Shown here: positions 46,402 through 53,949 of the stretch, one piece after another
How positions within the stretch are numbered: the stretch's first letter is position 1
Layout: each line of letters begins with the position of its first letter
Assembly (NCBI RefSeq): GCF_900604535.1
Contig: NZ_UWOT01000005.1
Coordinates: 124,001 to 188,000, forward strand
DNA from: Romboutsia_E sp900604535
GTDB taxonomy: Bacteria > Bacillota > Clostridia > Peptostreptococcales > Peptostreptococcaceae
Direction of reading: 5' to 3'
DNA length: 64,000 bases
Notes under the pieces: generated by a model
Told to the model about the DNA's origin: nothing
Databases searched by the model: none
What the model saw: only the letters and a program-made list of their open reading frames with translations
Made by a program: the position numbers and the translations under genes

Positions 46402-46433
46402 AAAATACTTATTAAATATAGGAGGTACTATTT

Positions 46434-46658
46434 ATGGAAACTACTAAAAAATTAATAATGACTTTTAAATCTCAAGGTGATAAAAACGTAAACTTAACAA
46501 TTGATGATCCAAAAGAAAACTTATCTGAAAGTGAAGTTATATCTGCTATGAACTTAATCATAGAAAAAAATATCTTCTGTCCTGGTGAAGTTGATTTAAT
46601 AGAAGTAGTAAAAGCTAAAGTAGTTGAAACTAACTCTACTGAATACGATCTTAAGTAG
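46434..46658 (+). CDS. DUF2922 protein
   Basis: This 74-residue protein (METTKKLIMTFKSQGDKNV and on) matches DUF2922: a first beta strand (KLIMTFKSQG), NLTIDDPKENLSESEVISAMNLIIEKNIF and a C-terminal hydrophobic strand (LIEVVKAKVVET). AGGAGG lies 8 nt before the start, 32 nt after the DUF1659 gene. Function unknown; strong co-occurrence with DUF1659 and YvrJ implies a shared role. Confidence 0.85.
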   Translation: METTKKLIMTFKSQGDKNVNLTIDDPKENLSESEVISAMNLIIEKNIFCPGEVDLIEVVKAKVVETNSTEYDLK

Positions 46659-46666
46659 GTGATTTT

Positions 46667-46813
46667 ATGGATAGTGATTTTTTAACTGTTATAGCCAACG
46701 TAGGATTTCCAATAGCCTTATCTATGTATTTACTTATAAGGATTGAAGGAAAACTACAAGCACTATCAAACAGTATAAATGATTTATCTAAAACCCTTTT
46801 ATCTCTCAAATAA
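46667..46813 (+). CDS. YvrJ-family small membrane protein
   Basis: This 48-residue protein is too short for usual gene calling but complete: a membrane segment (about 6-24: LTVIANVGFPIALSMYLL) followed by IRIEGKLQALSNSINDLSKTLL, the YvrJ family pattern. The ATG follows the DUF2922 stop by 8 nt, with AGGTGA as ribosome-binding site. A hairpin closes the operon. YvrJ resembles small holin-like BhlA/UviB proteins, but no lytic role has been shown. Confidence 0.82.
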   Translation: MDSDFLTVIANVGFPIALSMYLLIRIEGKLQALSNSINDLSKTLLSLK

Positions 46814-46849
46814 ATTCTTAATATTTACATATATTTGAATCAAAACAAG

Positions 46850-46901
46850 AATTTCTAGTCATTGGTGGCATCCCCTAAGTCACATGACTAGAAATTTTTA
46901 T
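46850..46901 (+). terminator. terminator after the DUF1659-DUF2922-YvrJ operon
   Basis: AATTTCTAGTCAT pairs with ATGACTAGAAATT across a 20-nt loop, followed by T-rich sequence on the plus strand. It also lies convergently after the Mor-family gene. Confidence 0.8.
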
Positions 46902-46923
46902 TTTAAATTATCCTAGTGTATAT

Positions 46924-47187
46924 TTAAGTGTTTTTCAATATTCTTCTTACATGAGATTCACTAATTCTATAAGTGCTTGCACTTTTCTTATAATTTCCAT
47001 CAAATGTATCTTTTAAAATCTTATCCCTAACGCTTCTACTAATACTTTCTTTTACAGGAACATAAATTGAAGTTCCACCATAATTAATTACCAACTTCTT
47101 AAAAGCATCTATCCCAATAATTTCTGCTAATTCTCTAAAGCTTTCTGGAATATCATCTAAACTTACTTTATCTAACATAGTTCCCAT
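46924..47187 (-). CDS. Mor-family transcription activator-like protein
   Basis: The 87-residue protein matches the small Mor/C activator family: LDDIPESFRELAEIIGIDAFKKLVINYGGTSIYVPVKESISRSVRDKILKDTFDGNYKKSASTYRISESHVRRILKN, with a C-terminal helix-turn-helix (about 64-86). In Mu-like phages Mor activates middle genes; in clostridia short homologues occur in prophages. It is 18 nt downstream of a YqaJ-like fragment and is the last gene of the phage-like minus-strand run. Confidence 0.75.
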   Translation of the reverse strand: MGTMLDKVSLDDIPESFRELAEIIGIDAFKKLVINYGGTSIYVPVKESISRSVRDKILKDTFDGNYKKSASTYRISESHVRRILKNT

Positions 47188-47205
47188 ATAAATTTCTCCT
47201 TTTAC

Positions 47206-47595
47206 TTAATATATTTTAAACATTCTAGATTTAGTTGTTTTTGAATATTTACTTGCAAGTTCAGGATTGTCTTTTTTTAATGATTTAGTATCTATTGTTG
47301 TTTTTTCACTACTTTTCCAAGTTATTTTTCTTTCCTTACAAAATGCTGTTTCGTATTCTTTCATTTCATTTTGTAAGAAATGCTCTATTACTTTTTTATC
47401 AAATTCTAATTCACATAACATTTTATTTATTTCATCATATTTTTCTAATTTTTCATAAATATCTTCAGTTAATAATATAGTGTCATCTATGCTATTTTTA
47501 TAAGCTTCTCTTAAATAGCTTGTACATTCTTTGCTTCCAAAAGGATATATATTTTCCTTTACAGATTTATTAAAAAATTTATTTAACATTCCCAT
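47206..47595 (-). CDS. YqaJ-type viral recombinase, C-terminal fragment only
   Basis: The 129 residues resemble only the C-terminal part of YqaJ phage exonucleases: a helical arm (YEKLEKYDEINKMLCELEFDKKVIEHFLQNEM) then the terminal signature KITWKSSEKTTIDTKSLKKDNPELASKYSKTTKSRMFKIY. The catalytic PD-(D/E)xK exonuclease core, normally about 200 residues N-terminal to this, is absent. It has a start and ribosome-binding site, so it may be expressed, but it is likely a deletion remnant of a phage recombination module. Confidence 0.6.
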   Translation of the reverse strand: MGMLNKFFNKSVKENIYPFGSKECTSYLREAYKNSIDDTILLTEDIYEKLEKYDEINKMLCELEFDKKVIEHFLQNEMKEYETAFCKERKITWKSSEKTTIDTKSLKKDNPELASKYSKTTKSRMFKIY

Positions 47596-47613
47596 ATTTA
47601 TTTCCCCCTATAT

Positions 47614-48315
47614 TTATGAGTAAATTCTATAATTTAATTTCTTACCTCTAAGTTCAATTATGTGGTCCTTACTCATTTCAATTATTCTACTTCCTAAAGC
47701 TTCATCAATATTTAGTAACATATCTTTTGTGCACTCTGTACTAATTATCATAGGTAATTTGTTTAGGTATCTATAATTTATTATCTCAAACATTATGTTA
47801 ATATCGCTTTTGGTAATATTACCTTTAAATAAGTCATCAATTAAAAGAATTCTTGCATTTTTATATCTATCTATAGTTTTTCTATAATACTCTTCGTCTA
47901 ACATATTTTGTTTAACTTGTGTTATAATATCTCTAAAAGGCATATATATTACGCTTATGCCTTTGTTTAGTAAACTGTTGGCAATTGCCATTGACAAGTG
48001 GGTTTTCCCAGAACCTACTTGTCCCATAAATATAATTGAGCTTTCTTTAGTTAAAGCTCTTTTATTTTGCTTAAAATTGATTATTATATCTTGTGCATAT
48101 GTCTTAGCTTTTGTATATGCATCTAATATCTGATAATCTACTTTATAGTTGAAATTTTCAAAGCTTTTTTCTTTAAATGCTTCACTAATTCCACTCTTTT
48201 TGAGTAAATCTTCAGCTATTCTTATACTTCTACAAGAACATGGTGTAGCTTCATCATTATCTAAAATAAATAACATATCCTTGCACTTGTCACATTTATA
48301 TTTACTTTTATCCAT
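47614..48315 (-). CDS. DnaC/IstB-like phage replication ATPase (helicase loader)
   Basis: The 233-residue protein has an N-terminal zinc-binding-like segment (KYKCDKCKDMLFI and later TPCSCR), then an AAA+ ATPase with Walker A GQVGSGKTH (about 97), Walker B RILLIDDLFKGN, sensor LPMIISTECTKD and IGSRI-like LGSRIIEM. This is the DnaC/DnaI type that loads replicative helicase. It is preceded by a DnaD-like gene 10 nt upstream, the usual clostridial phage pair. Starts with AGGAGA. Confidence 0.88.
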   Translation of the reverse strand: MDKSKYKCDKCKDMLFILDNDEATPCSCRSIRIAEDLLKKSGISEAFKEKSFENFNYKVDYQILDAYTKAKTYAQDIIINFKQNKRALTKESSIIFMGQVGSGKTHLSMAIANSLLNKGISVIYMPFRDIITQVKQNMLDEEYYRKTIDRYKNARILLIDDLFKGNITKSDINIMFEIINYRYLNKLPMIISTECTKDMLLNIDEALGSRIIEMSKDHIIELRGKKLNYRIYS

Positions 48316-48325
48316 CTTAATTCTC

Positions 48326-48988
48326 CTATAAATCTATTTGACTAATAGCTTTTGCTTTTTCTAAATCTTCTTTACTTGGTAATTTATAAAGTGAATCTTC
48401 TTCTTTGGGTTGGTAAAAATTTATAGATCTAATATTAGATTTCTTTTGAACTTCTTTTTCTTTTTCTTCTTGTTTTTGTTTTTGTTTTTCTTTTTGGTAT
48501 TTTAATTTTTTATCTTCTTCATTTTTAAATTCACGTGACGTTAATTTTTCTTCTTGAATATTTTCACCATTATAAGCTCTTTCAAATAAGTCTTTTACTT
48601 CTTTTTTACTTATATTTTGACTTACAACTTTAAGTAATTCCAAGTCTTTAACGTCTTTTAGTTCTGATTTTATACAATCAAGCATTGGTTTACCACAATT
48701 TTTAAAATTATATTTTCCCCATCCTTTTATTGCTATTTCATGAGTTTTAAAATTATATTTTATTAAATTTAAATCATTTTCAAACTTATTTAAAATTAAT
48801 TTTACTGTTTTTTGAGGTATATTTAAATCAAATCCAATTTGTTTTATTGGTAAAACATAAATCCCACTTTGTTTTGTTGAGTTATTAGTTAAAATATATA
48901 AGAAAAGTAATTTTTCTTTATGATTCATATCAACAGAAATTTTTGGATGTTTCCATATATCTACATTTACATTTCTATACAAAGCCAT
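48326..48988 (-). CDS. DnaD-like phage replication initiator
   Basis: The 220-residue protein starts MALYRNVNVDIWKHPKISVDMNHKEKLLFLYILTNNSTKQSGIYVLPIKQIGFDL, the winged-helix start of clostridial phage replisome organisers (DnaD-domain family). The middle has QKTVKLILNKFENDLNLIKYN; the C-terminal third is a charged, low-complexity Lys/Glu/Gln stretch (about 155-195). It is coupled to the DnaC-like gene downstream. Together they imply an autonomously initiated element, though no origin could be located. Confidence 0.75.
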   Translation of the reverse strand: MALYRNVNVDIWKHPKISVDMNHKEKLLFLYILTNNSTKQSGIYVLPIKQIGFDLNIPQKTVKLILNKFENDLNLIKYNFKTHEIAIKGWGKYNFKNCGKPMLDCIKSELKDVKDLELLKVVSQNISKKEVKDLFERAYNGENIQEEKLTSREFKNEEDKKLKYQKEKQKQKQEEKEKEVQKKSNIRSINFYQPKEEDSLYKLPSKEDLEKAKAISQIDL

Positions 48989-49002
48989 TTTTTATCCCCT
49001 TT

Positions 49003-49230
49003 TTATTTCCATGTTATAGAGTTAAGAGTTATTGATCTGGTAATGTTTTTGCCTTTACTTATCCATCCTAATTCTTCTAACTTATTTAGTCTTCTATGTA
49101 CTGTGGATGTTGATGATATTCCAAGCATTGCTCCTATATTTCTAACACTTGGTGCATATCCATGAATATTAAAGTATTTTTCAATTACATCATACATTTT
49201 TATAATTTTTTCTAAATCTTTATTTTTCAT
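49003..49230 (-). CDS. LexA-type winged-helix domain protein (no peptidase domain)
   Basis: The 75-residue protein matches the N-terminal DNA-binding domain of LexA: IIKMYDVIEKYFNIHGYAPSVRNIGAMLGISSTSTVHRRLNKLEELGWI, including the YAPSVRNI and SSTSTVH recognition segments. The C-terminal self-cleaving peptidase of LexA is absent; the protein ends shortly after (ITRSITLNSITWK). It heads the phage-like run of minus-strand genes with AGGGGGGA upstream. It could regulate the element from LexA-like sites without responding to RecA. Confidence 0.8.
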   Translation of the reverse strand: MKNKDLEKIIKMYDVIEKYFNIHGYAPSVRNIGAMLGISSTSTVHRRLNKLEELGWISKGKNITRSITLNSITWK

Positions 49231-49474
49231 TTTATCTCCCCCCCTTTCATAATTTAATAGTATCAGTCTTAAAAATATATTTCAATAGTTTTACCAAACA
49301 TACGTTCATAAATTTCAGACAAAAAATGTCTATACCGTTCCGTTTTTGATGAAGTACAATTATTTTTAAAATTATATTATTAATATATTTTAATTTTATA
49401 CTTTTAGTAATACTTTTCTTTAGTTCTAATATACATTTTATAGTTAACTAAACTATTTTAAGGTGGTGTAATAT

Positions 49475-50383
49475 ATGTATCCTATTTATAAGTTTATTGG
49501 TAGTGAGACAATATGTAGAGATGTGAATATAGCCTTCCCTCCTCAGCACCAAGATACTATGCCCGGATTAGAATATCTAATGGTTCCAAGACCTATTTCA
49601 GAGAATCCTTGTCATAAACCAAGTGATAAGTTAAAAGATAAAGTTGCTATTATAACTGGTGGAGATAGTGGTATTGGTAGAGCTGTTGCTTATCTTTTTG
49701 CTAAGGAAGGAGCGGATATTTCTATAGCATATTACCCAAGTGAAGAAAAAGATGCTCAAGAAACAAAATGTAGAATTGAAGAAATAGGTAGAAGATGTTT
49801 ATTAAATCCTTGTGATTTGACTATTCCTAATTCTTCTGATGAAGTTGTTACAAATACTATCAACACATTTGGAAAAATAGATATTTTAATAAATAACTGT
49901 GCTGTTCAATATGTTCAAAATGATTTCTTAGATATTTCTATAGAACAATTAGAAAAAACATTTAGAACAAATATATTTTCTTATTTTTATATGACTAAAG
50001 CTGCTCTTCCTTATTTGAAAAAAGGTGCTTCTATAATTAATACAACATCTGTAACTGCATTTGAAGGAAATAAACAGTTAATTGATTATAGCTCTACTAA
50101 GGGTGCTATACTTACTTTTACTAAATCATTATCTCAATCTTTAATGGACAAAAAAATTAGAGTTAATGGTGTTGCACCTGGTCCTATTTGGACACCTTTA
50201 ATACCTGCTTCTTTTTCTGCAAAGGAAGTTAAAACTTTCGGAACATATACTAGTGAAGTTCCTATGAAAAGGGCTGGGCAACCATATGAAGTTGCTACTT
50301 GCTTTTTATTTTTAGCTAGTGATGATTCTTCTTATATGTCTGGTCAAATATTGCATCCTAACGGTGGAAATATTGTAGTATAA
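49475..50383 (+). CDS. SDR-family oxidoreductase (YghA/GSP39-like)
   Basis: The 302-residue protein is a classical short-chain dehydrogenase with a 45-residue N-terminal extension (FPPQHQDTMPGLEYLMVPRP) as in YghA/general stress protein 39. The cofactor motif reads ITGGDSGIGRAVAYLFAKEGADI, then DVV-like NNCAVQYV, catalytic Ser in INTTSVTAF and the YxxxK pair in YSSTKGAI. NAD(P)-dependent oxidation or reduction of an alcohol/aldehyde; substrate unknown. AGGTGG precedes the start. Closed by its own terminator. Confidence 0.92.
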   Translation: MYPIYKFIGSETICRDVNIAFPPQHQDTMPGLEYLMVPRPISENPCHKPSDKLKDKVAIITGGDSGIGRAVAYLFAKEGADISIAYYPSEEKDAQETKCRIEEIGRRCLLNPCDLTIPNSSDEVVTNTINTFGKIDILINNCAVQYVQNDFLDISIEQLEKTFRTNIFSYFYMTKAALPYLKKGASIINTTSVTAFEGNKQLIDYSSTKGAILTFTKSLSQSLMDKKIRVNGVAPGPIWTPLIPASFSAKEVKTFGTYTSEVPMKRAGQPYEVATCFLFLASDDSSYMSGQILHPNGGNIVV

Positions 50384-50401
50384 ATAAACTATTGATAAAG
50401 T

Positions 50402-50429
50402 CCAGTAAATTATTTACTGGGCATTTTTA
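50402..50429 (+). terminator. terminator after the SDR gene
   Basis: CCAGTAAA / TTTACTGG with a 3-nt loop and a T-run on the plus strand, 19 nt past the SDR stop codon. It excludes the longest in-frame MarR start. Confidence 0.85.
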
Positions 50430-50502
50430 TTTTTTAAATATATATTTATATGTGGTATTATATATTAAGATGAATATACTTTTATCTAGATTGAGAATTA
50501 AT

Positions 50503-50946
50503 ATGAAGGATAAATATATTATTTATTTTATAAGTAGAACTAAAGCTAATATGATAAAGTTTATTGAAAATAAATTAAAAGAAAATAATTTGACTGAATT
50601 GATACCAACACATGGGAATATATTAACTGCTCTTTATGAAAGTGATAAGAAGCTAACTATGAAAGAGATAGCTAAAAAAATTGGTAAAGATAAATCTACA
50701 GTAACTCCACTAGTAAACAAACTTATAAGTTTAGGATATATAGAAAAGGAAAAATCTATTACAGATAAACGTGTTGCTTATATAAGCTTAACTAAAAAAG
50801 CTAGGGATATCGAAGATAGGTTTAATTTTATTTCATCACAAGTAAGAGAAACTGCTTATAAAAACTTTACTCCAGAGGAAAAAGAGGAATTCTTAAGATT
50901 ACTTAGAAAACTTAATACTAACTTTAAGGTTGAAAATGAAAAATAG
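50503..50946 (+). CDS. MarR-family transcriptional regulator
   Basis: The start is taken at the ATG at 50503 (MKDKYIIYFISRTKANMIKF), giving the usual 147 residues; upstream in-frame starts run through the preceding terminator. The winged helix-turn-helix spans about 30-100 (THGNILTALYESDKKLTMKEIAKKIGKDKSTVTPLVNKLISLGYIEKEKSITDKRVAYISLT), with the Asp-Lys-Arg wing typical of MarR. Helices at both ends form the dimer. The shared terminator separates it from the convergent nitroreductase gene; twin TTTGAYGTCAAA sites beyond that gene are possible operators. Its ligand is unknown. Confidence 0.88.
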   Translation: MKDKYIIYFISRTKANMIKFIENKLKENNLTELIPTHGNILTALYESDKKLTMKEIAKKIGKDKSTVTPLVNKLISLGYIEKEKSITDKRVAYISLTKKARDIEDRFNFISSQVRETAYKNFTPEEKEEFLRLLRKLNTNFKVENEK

Positions 50947-50979
50947 AAATGCTTTATTCATATAGGCATTTCTATTTTT
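50945..50979. terminator. bidirectional terminator between MarR and nitroreductase genes
   Basis: AGAAATGC / GCATTTCT stem with a T-run on the plus strand and A/T-rich sequence on the other side, between convergent genes. Confidence 0.8.
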
Positions 50980-50986
50980 ATTATTT

Positions 50987-51625
50987 TTAGTCTATAAATG
51001 TTACTACTTCTTCAAGTGGTTTACGAGGTGGTTTAGGAGCTGTATTTTCTTCAGCAACTCCTAATGCTATCATAGACATTAATTCAAATCCTGGCTTATC
51101 AAAACCTATTAAAATTTCAATTTCTACTTTAGCATGAGTAGGTCCTGTCATATAACAAGTACCATATCCCATTTCTGTTGCTGCTAATAAGAAGTTCTCA
51201 ACTGCAGCACCTATTCCTTGAGCAGCTGATTGAGGTGATACTAATGTATCTAATACTTCTTGAGATGCATCATTCTCTTTTAGTATTTTATACTCTATCA
51301 TTTTGTATTCAGAACCATATACCATTACTACTGCTGGAGCATTTCTAAAACATGTATAATATTTTATTACACTCATATGTATTTTTCTATCTTTTTCAGT
51401 CTTTGCTATTTGACCTAATCTTTCATGACTTTCAGTTACTATATCAGCCATTTTATTTATTATTTCACGATTAGTTAATACAACAAAGTTCCAATTTTGT
51501 TGATGCTTTGGCGAAGGAGCTTCTGTTGCTAATTCTAGCATCTTTAATATATCTTCTTTTGGTACTACTTCATCTTTGAATTTTCTTACACTTTTACGTG
51601 CCTGTATTGCTTCTATAACATTCAT
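50987..51625 (-). CDS. nitroreductase-family FMN oxidoreductase
   Basis: The 212-residue enzyme has the nitroreductase fold: AIQARKSVRKFKDEVVPKEDILKMLELATEAPSPKHQQNWNFVVLTNRE with the FMN-binding RKSVR and SPKHQQNW motifs, NAPAVVMVYG, and the C-terminal glycine-rich IALGVAEENTAPKPPRKPLEEVV with the Arg that contacts FMN phosphate. Such enzymes reduce nitro compounds, quinones or flavins using NAD(P)H. Its promoter region holds two copies of a palindromic TTTGAYGTCAAA motif and a 46-bp palindrome, suggesting tight repression, possibly by the adjacent MarR protein. Confidence 0.92.
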   Translation of the reverse strand: MNVIEAIQARKSVRKFKDEVVPKEDILKMLELATEAPSPKHQQNWNFVVLTNREIINKMADIVTESHERLGQIAKTEKDRKIHMSVIKYYTCFRNAPAVVMVYGSEYKMIEYKILKENDASQEVLDTLVSPQSAAQGIGAAVENFLLAATEMGYGTCYMTGPTHAKVEIEILIGFDKPGFELMSMIALGVAEENTAPKPPRKPLEEVVTFID

Positions 51626-51652
51626 ATTTTTCTCCTTTGTTAATTAAGTTAA

Positions 51653-51698
51653 TTTGATGTCAAACTAATAGTACAATAAAAAAAGTTTGACGTCAAAC
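51653..51698. promoter_or_regulatory. twin TTTGAYGTCAAA operator-like sites upstream of the nitroreductase gene
   Basis: TTTGATGTCAAA (51653-51664) and TTTGACGTCAAA (51686-51697) are near-identical dyads whose centres are 33 bp, three helical turns, apart. They precede the nitroreductase start by 28-72 nt. The pattern suits a dimeric regulator such as the MarR protein encoded nearby. Confidence 0.55.
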
Positions 51699-51714
51699 TT
51701 TTTTTATTGTACTA
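51669..51714. terminator. 46-bp perfect palindrome at the 3' end of the ABC-2 permease gene
   Basis: The 46 bases are fully self-complementary (centre GACGTC, flanked by A7/T7 runs and TAGTACAAT-type ends). It overlaps the last seven codons of the permease gene, so it is probably the operon's rho-independent terminator, with the core also serving as an operator. Confidence 0.7.
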
Positions 51715-52802
51715 AATAAAATTAAACTTATACTAAAAAGTACTGTAGATAGTATCATCATATATAATATGTATTCTTTTATAGCTCCTAAATTATTATA
51801 CTTTTGCAAGTTCTCTACACACATATATATCCATCTTTGCGGTAAAAAGTTTCCTATATTTTGAAGATAAGTAGGCATAACTTCAAAGTCCCAAAACATC
51901 CCTGATAGCATACATGTAGGTATAACAATCAGTATATTTACAGTACTAGCAACGTACCTATTTCTAGTAAAACTTACTATACACAAATTTAATGATATAG
52001 AAATTAAATTAAATATAAGCATAACTATAAAAAAATTAGTCGTATTATCCATATTAAAATCTAAATCTAGCATTTTACAACCAGTATAATATATAAAACT
52101 GCTAGTACTAGATAGTAAATAAAATACTATAAAAAGTGAGCTATAATACTTAAATTTATTTATTCCACTAACTAATACTCTTGATTTTGTATTATTTTCT
52201 TCATCTTCTATTAAAAAATTAGTAATAGTTATTCCACTTATAAGAACCATCATAATAACTATTCCAAGTGAGTTATCTATAGATGGTCTTATTTCTTTAA
52301 CATTATTTATATTATATGTAAGTAGTTTATCTTTAAATGTTTCATTATATTCTTTAAAAACTTCTATATCATTGTTACTTACTTTAGCTATTAAATTTAG
52401 ATTATCTATTTTAGATTCTATAATAGATAATAATATTGATTTAACATCACTGTTTGAAATTGATTTTACAATTATATTATCTTTATCTAAGTTTAATACA
52501 TTTTCACTAAAGCCATCATTTATTATTACTGCTACTTGTATTTGATGAGATGCTAATAACATTTCATCGCTTTCATTACTTATATATACTATATCTATAT
52601 TTTCTATTTCATTTATTGTATTTATTATTTCATTTGATATGTAACTATTATCTTTATCTATTATTCCTACCTTATAATTAGAGTTTCCTCCAAATGTAAA
52701 ACTAAAGAATACTATAACTATTGCTGGTGCTACTACTGACATAGCTATAAAGCTTTTTTTCTTTATCAATAATTTAATTGTATTTATAATAATTTTAATC
52801 AT
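51693..52802 (-). CDS. ABC-2-type transporter permease
   Basis: The start is taken at the ATG at 52802 (MIKIIINTIKLLIKKKSF) with AGGTGA 6 nt upstream; an in-frame GTG 9 nt earlier is part of that site. The 369-residue protein has an N-terminal helix (about 17-37), a soluble outer domain (about 45-180: YKVGIIDKDNSYISNEIINTI) and five or six C-terminal helices, the ABC-2/YhgE layout. Its stop lies inside a 46-bp palindrome. It pairs with the ATPase at 53950 and a sister permease, now broken, at 52795-53932, with overlapping ends (ATGATTAA). Confidence 0.88.
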   Translation of the reverse strand: MIKIIINTIKLLIKKKSFIAMSVVAPAIVIVFFSFTFGGNSNYKVGIIDKDNSYISNEIINTINEIENIDIVYISNESDEMLLASHQIQVAVIINDGFSENVLNLDKDNIIVKSISNSDVKSILLSIIESKIDNLNLIAKVSNNDIEVFKEYNETFKDKLLTYNINNVKEIRPSIDNSLGIVIMMVLISGITITNFLIEDEENNTKSRVLVSGINKFKYYSSLFIVFYLLSSTSSFIYYTGCKMLDLDFNMDNTTNFFIVMLIFNLISISLNLCIVSFTRNRYVASTVNILIVIPTCMLSGMFWDFEVMPTYLQNIGNFLPQRWIYMCVENLQKYNNLGAIKEYILYMMILSTVLFSISLILFSTIKKV

Positions 52803-53932
52803 TATAATCACCTAACCTTACTTTACATCCCAAAATTCCTATTATCATTAATAACGCAGATAATCCTAGGGATAAACTTATTGATATATAAAAATAATTA
52901 GTATTTATTTTTAAGCTTTGGCTAAGTAATGATATGTTTGCCCAATAGGTAGGTGTTATTTGACATAGTATGTTTGTTATTTTAATTGATTTTATAAGTG
53001 AAATTGGTACATATGTCCACCTAAAAACCTAAAATTATTAATAATGTATTAATTAAACTAGATGAAGTTTTATTATCTTTAAATATTATACTAGTTGTGA
53101 TTCCAAGTACTGAACTAAATATTATTAAAGATATTAATACAAGTAAGGTTTTGACTAAATTTTGCCCCCAATTTACATTAAGAAAAACTCTACTTATAAA
53201 ATATACTACTAAAATTTGTATTAAACCTACTATTATACCTAAAATTACTTTTGATATTATTATTTTAAAGTTGCTAATTTTAGATATTCTTAATCTACTC
53301 AATGTACCTTGAAAGCTTTCTTTATATGTTGATACACAGGTTATTTGAGATATGTAAAGTATTATTAATACAAGTTCTGAAAATGTATAATAAGTAAATG
53401 AATCTATTCCGCTACTTAATGTACCTTCTTCTTTTATTTTTATATTACTTTCTTTTATTAAATCATTTATAATATTAGGATTTTTTCTTATTATAGTATC
53501 AGTAAGTGTATATTTTTCTATATATTGTTCAAAATACTTCTAAATATTTTGTGAATCATTTTCTTTTTTCATTTCTATAAAATCAAATTTATCTTCATGT
53601 ATATTTATAAATGCTAGACCTTGTGATTTATTAATATATTCTTTTGCTTTATTATCATCATTTATTTCTTTAAATTCTATTTTAATAGTTTCTTCACAGA
53701 TATCTTTAAAGCTATTAAATACTTTATAGTACTTATTTTCTTTACTTAAATCATTTATTTTATAATATACTTTTTTATTTTCAAATATATTGTAATCTAC
53801 ATTCATTAATCCATTTAAGGCACACCCCATTACTACTATAAGAAATACAGGAAATATAAACATTACTAACACATTAAATTTATCCCTAAAAAACTGCATA
53901 ATTTCCTTTTTAATTAAAGTTATTAAAATCAT
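52795..53932 (-). pseudogene. second ABC-2-type permease, broken by one stop and two one-base deletions
   Basis: Reconstructed, this is a 379-residue ABC-2 permease parallel to its neighbour. The N-terminal part (53540-53932) has KKEIMQFFRDKFNVLVMFIFPVFLIVVMG. A TAG at 53540-53542 interrupts, and the same frame continues (KYFEQYIEKYTLTDTIIRK). The membrane core includes SQITCVSTYKESFQGTLSRLRISKIS, and LINTLLIILGF leads into a region where two single bases are missing, in the A5 run at 53023-53027 and near 53014-53017 (typical LGFLGGTYVP motif). Repairing both restores ITNILCQITPTYWANISLL through to GDYND. Three lesions point to real decay, not only read errors. Confidence 0.85.
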
Positions 53933-53949
53933 ATCATCCCTCAGTTATA

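Noticed and set aside
50392..50502. N-terminal extension of the MarR gene to 50392
   Set aside because: It reads through the SDR terminator and lacks a ribosome-binding site; MarR proteins normally start near the chosen ATG.
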